Positions 8,901 to 15,201 of a stretch of 44,836 nucleotides of DNA are shown one piece after another. Each line of letters begins with the position of its first letter. Positions within the stretch are counted from its first letter, which is position 1. The notes beneath the pieces were generated by a model. The model made no database searches. It was not told the DNA's origin and saw only the letters and a list, made by a program, of their open reading frames with translations. Source of the stretch: CAZABP01 sp964483245 (GTDB lineage: Bacteria; Planctomycetota; UBA1135; UBA2386); assembly GCA_964483245.1 (NCBI GenBank), contig CAZABP010000040.1:1-44836 (forward strand), in the 5' to 3' direction. A program made the position numbers and the translations under genes.

Positions 8901-9032
8901 TCCATAGAGCCCGTTGCCGTCCACCAACGCCAGCGCGGCGATCCCCAACCGCACCGCCTCCTCGCACAGCGCACGCGGCGAGCAGGGCGCGCTGAGCAGC
9001 GAGTAGTGGCTATGCGCGAGCACCAACGCCAT
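5988..9032 (-). CDS. dnaE2: Error-prone DNA polymerase III alpha subunit DnaE2
   Basis: A C-family DNA polymerase of 1014 residues, the size of DnaE2 rather than replicative DnaE. It starts with a PHP domain (AHSHYSLLSAPCSPRALCEEA, residues 6-26, and ALVDGNGLYG). The polymerase core carries IGRGSAADS (331-339) and PDIDLDF (371-377, with D373 and D375), and KIDLLGN supplies the third catalytic aspartate (D523). LIRPGPGGRGMKARFVRRL and FAGFSFCKAHAVTYG are typical fingers and thumb-junction blocks. A C-terminal OB-fold (about 920-1014, VTVYGQLVALRRMRTRQDQ) completes the protein. DnaE2 carries out damage-induced mutagenic synthesis. The start lies 9 bp after the stop of the Y-family polymerase, so the two are almost surely cotranscribed. 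Confidence 0.93.
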   Translation of the reverse strand: MALVLAHSHYSLLSAPCSPRALCEEAVRLGIAALALVDGNGLYGLPLFAAEARRVGLQALFGVDLLWRGERLVVLAPDHDGYRALCRLVTALQLHEDFDLLWNTAAAGDALWFLCGDPALLLRLHGRLAPGRLCVALPPRDHRPGPAPPAHHEGRKLPEIPSFAGRRELIAAAELLGLPLIAVFDVDRARAEDAMAARLFAAVKHNRALDLAAPLRGEALPDAARRREAHADQPAAGRMAAHVIASCTLQLDRPRAPIFPPYELPDGVPAEQQLRWLAEAGLARRFEAPGPVLRDRLAHELGVIEQMGFAPYFLVVHEIAELARARGIDLIGRGSAADSLVSFALGLTDADPIRYGLLFERFLNPARSDLPDIDLDFCWRRRDELIAAVYERWGADHVARIATHTTFALRAAYREAAKALGLPPREVDRRSGLLPPHGRHGVGEIDGVPGFHRTPPDARDAAIRRATARLLDAPRHLGVHPGGIVITPGPLCEHAPLERAAKGVVVTQYDMHFVEALGLVKIDLLGNHALTILAEARQALAELRLPVPARAAMREDDPRAAELLREGRTLGCFQTESPGMRTLLRQMRAETMDRVIQAIALIRPGPGGRGMKARFVRRLRGLEPVAAPHPIVADAFAETYGLILYQEDVIRAGMMVAGMSAADGDRLRRALTRHHGEDAAARDAFVVAGLKQGIPVPALEEVWHAIAGFAGFSFCKAHAVTYGRLAYECAWFKAHAPAAFLAAMLSNDCGYYAKGVYVEEAKRLGVRVLPPCVQQGARAFTLVRDGQSLAIRVGLDEVRELRPVTAEAILVARRIGGPFGSVADFLARTQAARDETENLILCGGFDALRRTRPQLLLELQLALARPERRELFRREPPVLPALAEYTLERRVELELAILGYSTTAHPVDALWGGAATRGTVACGAVPEHAGRIVTVYGQLVALRRMRTRQDQPMLFCTIEDGTGIVEAVLFPDVYPRLAGLLQGRGPFRVRGRVEVREDGVALRTTGIAGPAAPR

Positions 9033-9041
9033 CGCAGCTGC

Positions 9042-10289
9042 TCACTTCGTCAGCGACGGCGTGCGCAGCCGGAACCCATCGCGCGTCTGCGCGACCTTGC
9101 CGAGCAGGAACGTCGACGCGCCGAGCACGACCTTGCCGAAGCCGTGCCGCCCGCGGATCCGATCGACGGCCGTGAACAGCTCGTGCCGGCGCAACGCCGG
9201 ATCGGCGAACAGCACCGGCGCCGGCGCACGCGCCGGCCCCAGCCGCAGCAGCGTCACGCCGACCAGCCGCACCAACACGCGCCGCGCCAGCAGTCCCGTC
9301 AACAGCGGACGTGCCATCGCGAACAGCTCGTCGGTCCGGTCGCTCGCCGCCGGGAGCGCGCGGCCGACTTCCCCTTGCGCGCCGTCGACGTGCCGCACGC
9401 GCACCTGCACCGTGCGGCAGGCGAGCGCCTGGCGCCGCAGCTCCGCCGCCGCGCGGTCGAGCAGATACGCCAGCATGCCGGCCAGGAACTGCTCCCCGTC
9501 GCCATCCGGCAACACCGCGGTGAACGAAGTCTCGCGGCTGATCGACTGCACCGGCGCCGACTCGACGACGGCCGGCGTGCGACTGCCGGGATCGCCATCC
9601 CGGCCCTGTGCGCGCCAGTGCAGCTGCACGCCGCGCGCGCCGAGGATCCGCTCGAGCAAGGCGACGTCGAGCTGGCGCAGGTCGGCGACCGTCGCCAGGT
9701 TGAATCCTTCGAGCAGCTCTGCGGTGCGGCCGCCGACGCCCGGCAGATCGTGCAGCGCGTGCGCACCGACGAACGCCATCTCGTCTCCCGGCGCGACGAC
9801 GTGGATCCGGCCCGGCTTCGCATGGCGTGTCGCCATGCGCGCGACGACACGACTGGTCCCGATCCCCTGCGCCACCGACAGGCCGGTCGCCGTCATGACC
9901 GCAGCGCGGATCCGCGCCGCCAGCGCCTGCGCCGCCAGCGGCGTCCAGATCGGACCGAGCTCCGGGAGTCCGGTCAGATCGCCGTACAGATCGTCGAGCG
10001 AACAGATCTCGACGACCGGCGTGAACCCGCGCAGCACCGTGGCGACGCGCTGGCGGAAGCGTTCGGCGCGCGCTGCGTCGCCGTCGCGCACGACCAGCTC
10101 CGGGCAGCGGCGCCGCGCTTCGACCATCCCCATCGCCGTCTGCACGCCGCGGGCCTTCGCCTCGTAGGAACGGGATGCCACGACGCCGGAGCCGACGACG
10201 ACCGGCCGCCCGCGCAGGCTCGGCTCGACGATCTGCTCGATCGAGGCCAGGAACGCATCGATGTCCAGGTGCAGGATGCAGCGGAGCAT
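9042..10289 (-). CDS. dinB: Y-family DNA polymerase (DinB/Pol IV-like)
   Basis: A 415-residue translesion polymerase of the Y family. Motif I (LHLDIDAFLASIEQ) gives the first metal-binding aspartate (D9, with D11), and VVASRSYEAKARGV is the incoming-nucleotide pocket. The second acidic motif reads CSLDDLYGDLTG (D99, D100), where the family norm is S-x-D-E; the glutamate is replaced by aspartate. A helix-hairpin-helix (LHDLPGVGGRTAELL) and a little-finger domain ending in LFTAVDRIRGRHGFGKV follow, as in Pol IV. The acidic residues are kept, unlike catalytically dead ImuB, so activity is likely. It is first in a two-gene operon with dnaE2, replacing the usual imuA-imuB-dnaE2 order. The ATG at 10289 lies only 6 bases after a -10 element. 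Confidence 0.9.
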   Translation of the reverse strand: MLRCILHLDIDAFLASIEQIVEPSLRGRPVVVGSGVVASRSYEAKARGVQTAMGMVEARRRCPELVVRDGDAARAERFRQRVATVLRGFTPVVEICSLDDLYGDLTGLPELGPIWTPLAAQALAARIRAAVMTATGLSVAQGIGTSRVVARMATRHAKPGRIHVVAPGDEMAFVGAHALHDLPGVGGRTAELLEGFNLATVADLRQLDVALLERILGARGVQLHWRAQGRDGDPGSRTPAVVESAPVQSISRETSFTAVLPDGDGEQFLAGMLAYLLDRAAAELRRQALACRTVQVRVRHVDGAQGEVGRALPAASDRTDELFAMARPLLTGLLARRVLVRLVGVTLLRLGPARAPAPVLFADPALRRHELFTAVDRIRGRHGFGKVVLGASTFLLGKVAQTRDGFRLRTPSLTK

Positions 10290-10295
10290 GCTTGC

Positions 10296-10324
10296 GCTAT
10301 ACCTAACGGATCCCTAACCTCCAA
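10296..10324 (-). promoter_or_regulatory. Predicted sigma70-type promoter of dinB-dnaE2, leaderless
   Basis: On the minus strand a -35 box TTGGAG (10324-10319) and a -10 box TATAGC (10301-10296) are separated by exactly 17 bp. Only 6 bases lie between the -10 box and the ATG at 10289, so transcription should begin at or next to the start codon. That predicts a leaderless message without a ribosome-binding site. Confidence 0.55.
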
Positions 10325-10346
10325 GCCGTCGGTTGCTGCGGCGAGC

Positions 10347-10359
10347 CGGAACGGTTCCG
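10347..10359. promoter_or_regulatory. Palindrome CGGAACGGTTCCG, candidate operator
   Basis: A perfect 13-bp palindrome lies in the region between divergent dinB and the DUF1579 gene, 23 bp upstream of the dinB -35 box. Its half-sites GGAAC/GTTCC recall LexA-type half-sites, but the spacing (1 base) differs from the usual 4-base spacing of Gram-positive LexA boxes. It could be a damage-response operator of either gene. Confidence 0.3.
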
Positions 10360-10462
10360 CCCGCCGTAGCAGCCACGCGGGACTCCTCAGTGCCGAGTTG
10401 CGCTGCATAGGATTCCCGGCCTTCGTTTCCCCATGCGGCCAAGCCTCGTGGCCGACCCCCCT

Positions 10463-10467
10463 AGGAG
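10463..10467 (+). promoter_or_regulatory. Ribosome-binding site AGGAG of the DUF1579 gene
   Basis: AGGAG lies 6 bases before the ATG at 10474 and fixes that start. It is one of the few clear Shine-Dalgarno sequences in the window. Confidence 0.7.
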
Positions 10468-10473
10468 ATCTCG

Positions 10474-11538
10474 ATGAAGACCCGACTGTTCCTCGCGGCG
10501 CTGCTCGCCGCTTCCACGACCCTCATCGCCCAAGAACCGGCTGCCGGCGAACAAGCCGCGATGCCGAACCCGAAGCTGAAGGAGCACGAAGTCCTCGCGT
10601 CGCTCGCCGGCACGTGGGATGTCGTCACCAAGATGGAAGCCATGCCCGGCATCGAGGGCATGGAGAAGCCGACCGAGTGCACCGGGACGGAGCACGCCGA
10701 GCTGATCTGCAACGGACTCTGGCTGAAGTCGGTCGGACGCGGAGAGATGAACGGCCAGCCGATGGAGATGCTGTTCCTGGTCGGCTACGACCCGTTCCAG
10801 AAGACCTACCGCGGCCTTTGCGCCAGCTCGTGTGAGCCGGGCGCGAGCGAGTGGAAGGCGAGCTACGACGAGAAGACCAAGACGTTCACCTGGACCGGCA
10901 AGACCCCGCACGGCGACATGAGAAGCACCGTCGTGCTGAAGAGCCCGGATCAGCACGTCGAGACCTGCTACCTGGTGACCCCCGACGGCAAGGAGGTCCA
11001 GTGCATGCAGATGACGCGCACCCGCAGCAAGGGTGGCGCAGCGCCGGTCGCCGCCTCGGCCGCCAAGCCGAGCACTCCGCTCGCCAAGGAGCAGGAGCTG
11101 CTGCACAAGGACATCGGCGTCTGGAATGCCAAGACCGAGATGGCGATGGAGCCTGGCCAGCCGCCGACCAGCGAGCCGGCGACCGAGACCGTGCAAGCGA
11201 TCTGCGGCGGCGCGTGGATCTGGACCGACTTCAACGGGCAGATGATGGGCCAGCCGTTCAGCGGGCACGCGTTGTACGCGTATGACCCCGGCAGCCAGCA
11301 GTACGTCAACTACTGGATCGATTCCTGGACCCCGGTCTGGATGGAGACGCGCGGCAACTACGACGCCGAGAAGTCGACGATCACGCTCGTGGGCACGGGC
11401 ATCGACCAAGCCGGCAAGCCGATGGACTGCAAGGAAGTGATCACGTACCACGGCGCCGACAAGCGAGTCCTGGACCTGGAGTTCAAGACGCCGGAGATGC
11501 TGCACACGATGCGGATCACGTACGCCCGCAAGAAGTGA
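10474..11538 (+). CDS. Secreted protein with two DUF1579-like domains
   Basis: A 354-residue exported protein. A signal peptide (MKTRLFLAALLAASTTLIAQ) is followed by two related halves: LASLAGTWDVVTKMEAMPG to about residue 185, and LHKDIGVWNAKTEMAMEPG to the end. Each half carries the family pattern of a heavy-atom-poor beta barrel: (V/I)W-D/NA opening, a C-NG-WL/C-GG-WIW stretch (ELICNGLWLKS; QAICGGAWIWTD), GYDPFQKTYRG or AYDPGSQQYVNYW, and a closing C-(Y/E) strand. DUF1579 proteins are lipocalin-like and of unknown function; the tandem duplication within one chain is visible here. The halves are joined by a Ser/Thr/Ala/Pro linker. The gene diverges from dinB, with 184 bp between them. Confidence 0.85.
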   Translation: MKTRLFLAALLAASTTLIAQEPAAGEQAAMPNPKLKEHEVLASLAGTWDVVTKMEAMPGIEGMEKPTECTGTEHAELICNGLWLKSVGRGEMNGQPMEMLFLVGYDPFQKTYRGLCASSCEPGASEWKASYDEKTKTFTWTGKTPHGDMRSTVVLKSPDQHVETCYLVTPDGKEVQCMQMTRTRSKGGAAPVAASAAKPSTPLAKEQELLHKDIGVWNAKTEMAMEPGQPPTSEPATETVQAICGGAWIWTDFNGQMMGQPFSGHALYAYDPGSQQYVNYWIDSWTPVWMETRGNYDAEKSTITLVGTGIDQAGKPMDCKEVITYHGADKRVLDLEFKTPEMLHTMRITYARKK

Positions 11539-11761
11539 CTTGGGCGCGCCGCGGCGCGGGGTGCGTGACCTGGGCGCGCCGCGGCGCGGGGTGAGACGTC
11601 GAGAAGGACGCCATCCAGCCCCGCGGCGGCGCGCATGCGTGACCTGGGCGCGCCGCGGCGCGGGGTGAGACGTCGAGAAGGACGCCATCCAGCCCCGCGG
11701 CGGCGCGCATTGACATGTGCGCCCGGGGAGATGCTCGACCCGGGTGCCGCGGCGCGGGGCT
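11535..11761. repeat. 74-bp GC-rich tandem repeat with degenerate edges
   Basis: Two identical 74-bp units occupy 11563-11636 and 11637-11710. A partial unit (28 bp, one mismatch) precedes them at 11535-11562 and overlaps the stop of the DUF1579 gene; a short GCCGCGGCGCGGGGC relic lies at 11746-11760. Within a unit, GCGCGCCGCGGCGCGGGG near the left end and a near-complement near the right end can pair imperfectly, so each unit can fold as a hairpin. It lies between convergent genes. The perfect identity of the two units argues for recent duplication. Confidence 0.9.
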
Positions 11762-11765
11762 CGCG

Positions 11766-13148
11766 TCAGGACGGGCGCGGCTGGCCTGGTCCCGGCCGCT
11801 GCAATCCGAGCTCCTGCCAGAGCCACGCGAAGTCGTAGTCGATGCCTGGCGTGCCGCTCGACTCCAGCACCTTCAGGAGCTGGACGACGCGATGTGGTTC
11901 GCTCGATGCGGCTTGACGCGGCGTGCGCCCCTCGAGCGCTGGCAACGGATGGTCCGGCCAACTGCGGTAGTGCTGATCGATCACGCGCCGCAGCATCTCG
12001 CGTGCCTCGTCGCCCATCTCCTCCACGACCGGCGGCGGTGCCTCGGTCCGTTGCCGCCGCTGCTGTTCCAGCGCTCGCTGCATGTCCTTCTCGCGGCGTC
12101 CCGCGAACTCGATCGCGCCGGGTGCGAGCTGCTCGAGCAGGGCGCGACCCCGCGTCGCACGTGCGCGGCTCTGCGTCTCGAGCTCCATCACGCCGTCCCC
12201 GATGCGGAGCCGCCCCAGCGTCCGCGACATCGATTCGCTGCCGTTCCAGGGCTCACTCCACGTCCAGCCACCATCCTCGTCGCGCGCGAACATCCCGGCG
12301 GCGTCGAGCGCTGTCTCGAGCCTCGCCCGGTCGAGCAGCTCGAAGCGGACGGTGCACCAGACCATGCGCTCGCCAGTCGTCGTCTCGAGGCGGGGCAGGG
12401 GCCGCTCGGCAACCAGCTCGATCCACAGATGCTGGAACAGCGGTGTGACTCGGCGAAAGAACGCGCGTTCGTCCTCCTGCTGGGGTCCCGGCTCCCGCGC
12501 AGCGGCCTCGAGGCGCGCCAGGATCTGCTGCTTGTCCTGCGCGGCGAACACCCAGACGCCTTCGATCTGTGTCGTGCCGTCTCCGCCCTGGATCAACCGG
12601 GCGGCGAGCAGGTGGAACGGCCTCACCTGCGACGTCAGCGCCCGTTCGCTGAGCTCGATCTCGCTGCCGCGCCACAGATCCTTGACCAGGAAGCCTCGAT
12701 CTCGCCGGACCTCCAGCACCTCATAGATACCGACCGCGCTGCTGCTGAGCGCCTCGAGGTACGCGCGCTCTTCGGACAGCAGCTCACGGCTGTGCTTCGC
12801 GAGGAATCGCTCGACCAGCGATCGGCCGTCCGGAAGCGCCAGGTCAGCCGCGAGATAGCCGAACAAGCAACCCTGCACGTTCGGAATCGCCGCCATCCGC
12901 GCCAGCCCTTCGTCCTCGACGACCCCGCGCTCGCCCCAGAACGTCTGCCAGGCCAACTGTGCGTGCGCGACGTACTCAGCACGCCGCGCGTGGCGCATCA
13001 GCTTCTCTGTCGCCGCTTCGCGTGCCGCGCGGCCGTACAGCAACGACGGCGCACGGACCGCCAGGCGACCGTGACACTGCTTCCATTTCCGGCCGCTTCC
13101 GCAGGGGCATGGTTCGTTGCGGCCGACCGGGTGCGGTGCAGATTCCAT
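11766..13148 (-). CDS. SEC-C zinc-binding protein with C-terminal ParS/MbcA-like region
   Basis: A 460-residue cytoplasmic protein. The first 30 residues form a canonical SEC-C zinc site, RNEPCPCGSGRKWKQCHG, with the ligands C-x-C...C-H, like the tail of SecA. The ATG at 13148 puts this motif right at the N-terminus; the frame stays open for about 265 bp further upstream, but that part is Arg/Ala-rich and looks non-coding. The middle (about 60-380) is unknown. Near the C-terminus, QHYRSWPDHPLPALEGRTPRQA resembles the toxin-binding domain of Xre/MbcA/ParS antitoxins, as seen in other SEC-C proteins. No toxin gene is adjacent, so a toxin-antitoxin role is not supported. Its function is unknown; zinc binding is likely. 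It diverges from the K+ channel gene, with about 215 bp between starts holding nothing else recognisable. Confidence 0.8.
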   Translation of the reverse strand: MESAPHPVGRNEPCPCGSGRKWKQCHGRLAVRAPSLLYGRAAREAATEKLMRHARRAEYVAHAQLAWQTFWGERGVVEDEGLARMAAIPNVQGCLFGYLAADLALPDGRSLVERFLAKHSRELLSEERAYLEALSSSAVGIYEVLEVRRDRGFLVKDLWRGSEIELSERALTSQVRPFHLLAARLIQGGDGTTQIEGVWVFAAQDKQQILARLEAAAREPGPQQEDERAFFRRVTPLFQHLWIELVAERPLPRLETTTGERMVWCTVRFELLDRARLETALDAAGMFARDEDGGWTWSEPWNGSESMSRTLGRLRIGDGVMELETQSRARATRGRALLEQLAPGAIEFAGRREKDMQRALEQQRRQRTEAPPPVVEEMGDEAREMLRRVIDQHYRSWPDHPLPALEGRTPRQAASSEPHRVVQLLKVLESSGTPGIDYDFAWLWQELGLQRPGPGQPRPS

Positions 13149-13363
13149 GGTGCGCAGCATTCCCCGCCGGCGCCGGGCCGCAACCCGCCATGCATGATCG
13201 CCGGCGGCCGCTGCTGGCCGAGCGAAGCGAGGCGCAGCCTCTGGCTGCCCGGCCGCCGGCTGCGATGCGCTCCGTGGCGTCGTACGCGACGAGCACCTCG
13301 CCATCCCCTGCGCCGTCGCAGTGCGCGCTGGCAAAGCCTCCGAGCCCGCCGTCAGATCCCGCC

Positions 13364-14161
13364 ATGATCCGCCGGCTGCACGAGCTGCTCGAGGGGGACT
13401 CTCGGGCGGCACACATCATGGCGATGGTCATCGTCGGCCTGATCCTGCTGAACGTGGCGGCGATGATCGTCGAGTCGCTGCCGGAGCTCGACGCGCACCT
13501 CCACCGGCTGTTGCTGTGGATCGAGTTCGTGTCCGTGCTCGTGTTCACGCTCGAATACGTGCTGCGCCTGATCGCGTGTGTCGCCGATCCGCGCTATCGC
13601 GATCCGATCACTGGCCGGCTGCGCTACGCCGCGACGCCGTTTGCGATCATCGACCTGCTCGCGGTGCTGCCGTAGTACGTCCCGGCCGGCGGCATCGACC
13701 TGCGCGCGCTGCGGACGATGCGGCTGCTGCGGCTGATCAAGCTCGGCCGCTACTCGGTGGCACTGCAAAGCCTGGCGCACGTCCTGCGCGCCAAACGGTT
13801 CGAGCTCGCCTCGATGATGGCGCTGCTGACGATGTTGTTGATCGTCGCGGCGACGATCGTCCACCACCTCGAGCATGAGGCACAGCCAGAGCGCTTCTCG
13901 AGCATCCCGGCGACGATGTGGTGGGCGATGGTGACGTTGACGACGGTCGGCTACGGCGATCTCGCTCCGGTCACGACCGGCGGCAGGCTGGTCGCTTCGT
14001 TCGTCGCGGTACTCGGCATCGCGATGTTTGCGATTCCGACTGGCATCGTCGCCGCCGGCTACGCCGACGAGGTCGCCCGCCGGCGCCGCGAGCACCAGGC
14101 GCGCACTGGACAACCGCATGCGTGCCCGCACTGCGGGCGGCCGTTCGCCGACGAACCCTGA
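13364..14161 (+). pseudogene. Voltage-gated K+ channel gene interrupted by an in-frame TAG
   Basis: The two parts, 13364-13675 and 13676-14161, are in the same frame and together make a six-helix Kv-like channel of about 265 codons. Part one holds S1-S3 (MAMVIVGLILLNVAAMIVES; LLLWIEFVSVLVFTLEYVLR; DLLAVLP). TAG at 13673-13675 falls where relatives have an aromatic residue in LAVLP-(F/Y)-Y. Part two holds the S4 arginines (LRTMRLLRLIKLGR), S5, the pore helix and selectivity filter TTVGYGD, S6, and a Cys/His tail (CPHCGRPF). One base change (TAC or TTG type to TAG) would explain the break. There is no deletion or frameshift, so the lesion is either very recent or a sequencing error. TAG serves as a normal stop in neighbours (5960, 14958), which argues against recoding. 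Confidence 0.85.
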
Positions 14162-14229
14162 AGCAGCGTTCACCGGCGTCCCGGCAGCGTTCGCGGCATG
14201 ATGCCGGGCACCCTGACCCAGGAGTCCCG

Positions 14230-14958
14230 ATGCGCCGCCCCCTGCTCCCGTTCCTGCTGCTCGCCGGCTCCGCCCTCCTGCTGCCCGTTCCCACTGCGCA
14301 GGATCCGCGCCCCGCCCAAGACACCGCCGACCGCGAGTTCACCGACCAGTTCGGCGAGGAGAAGACCGATCTCGGCCCGACCGGCCGCAATCCGTTCTTC
14401 ATCCTCGAGCCGGGCTACACGCTCGTCCTGGAAGGGATGAAGGGGGACGAGCAGGCGAAGATCACGATCCGCGTCCTCGACGAGACGAAGCAGATCGACG
14501 GCGTCGAGACCCGCGTCGTCGAGGAGCGCGAGGAGCTCGGTGGCCAGATCGAGGAAGTGACGCGCGACTACTTCGCGATCTCGCGCCGCACCAACAACGT
14601 CTACTACTTCGGCGAGGACGTCGACGTCTACGAGGACGGCAGGCTGGTCGGGCACGAGGGTGCCTGGCAGTCCGGCAAGGATGGCGCGCGCTATGGGCTG
14701 TTCCTGCCCGCGACCCCGCTGATCGGCGCGCGCTACTACCAGGAGATCGCGCCCAAGATCGCGATGGACCGCGCCGAGGTCATGTCGACGACCGATCGCT
14801 ACGAGTGCCCGGCCGGCAAGTTCGAACGAGTGCTGCGCACCGAGGAGACGACCCCGCTCGAACCGCGGGAGCGTGAGGCGAAGCGCTATGCACCGGGCGT
14901 CGGGCTGCTGTTCGACGGCGGCCTGCAGCTGACCAAGTACGGCGCCGCTCGGAAATAG
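14230..14958 (+). CDS. Secreted protein of unknown function
   Basis: A 242-residue exported protein with a clear signal peptide (MRRPLLPFLLLAGSALLLPV). An AGGAG-like site lies about 7 bases before the ATG. The mature part begins with an acidic region, then NPFFILEPGYTLVLEG, and continues as alternating beta strands (TIRVLDETKQIDGVETRVVE; NNVYYFGEDVDVYEDG; RYGLFLPATPLIGARYYQE; GVGLLFDGGLQLTKYG). Similar EPGY-containing exported proteins exist in Planctomycetota and Acidobacteriota, without an assigned role. No cysteine pair or catalytic motif is evident. It lies 68 bp after the channel gene. I do not infer a function. Confidence 0.8.
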   Translation: MRRPLLPFLLLAGSALLLPVPTAQDPRPAQDTADREFTDQFGEEKTDLGPTGRNPFFILEPGYTLVLEGMKGDEQAKITIRVLDETKQIDGVETRVVEEREELGGQIEEVTRDYFAISRRTNNVYYFGEDVDVYEDGRLVGHEGAWQSGKDGARYGLFLPATPLIGARYYQEIAPKIAMDRAEVMSTTDRYECPAGKFERVLRTEETTPLEPREREAKRYAPGVGLLFDGGLQLTKYGAARK

Positions 14959-15201
14959 CCTCGGATCGCTCCGCGCCGGTCACGCCGGCATGCACCTGCA
15001 TCGCCAGAAGCAGGAGCCACGGTGCCGCGTGGCACGTACCGCAGGTTGCGCGTCATCTGACCGGAGGCATTACCGTGCGGCTATCCTGCTTCGCAAAGCT
15101 TCGGTCGCGCAGCGCAACCGGGTTCTGCGCGGACCACATCGTGGACGGGGAGGTGGACTGGCCATTGCACATGCAGCCGCACAGCTGCCCTGACTGCGTC
15201 T
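14959..15201. other. Intergenic region, nothing recognised
   Basis: This 243-bp gap separates two convergent genes. Short GC hairpins are possible, as anywhere at this base composition, but no tRNA, repeat or terminator with a T-tract is visible. Confidence 0.5.

Noticed and set aside
10347..10359. Canonical LexA box
   Set aside because: The half-sites are 1 base apart, not the 4 bases of the Gram-positive type nor the CTG-N10-CAG form, so it is listed only as a candidate operator.
6249..10835. Very long plus-strand open frame (over 1500 codons) opposite dnaE2 and dinB
   Set aside because: It is an antisense shadow produced by high GC at third positions; the translation is Arg/Gln/Pro-rich with no domain pattern, whereas both minus-strand polymerases are unmistakable.
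13673..13675. TAG as a sense codon (recoding)
   Set aside because: Neighbouring genes such as dps (5960) and the secreted protein ending at 14958 use TAG as their stop, so a general reassignment is not supported.
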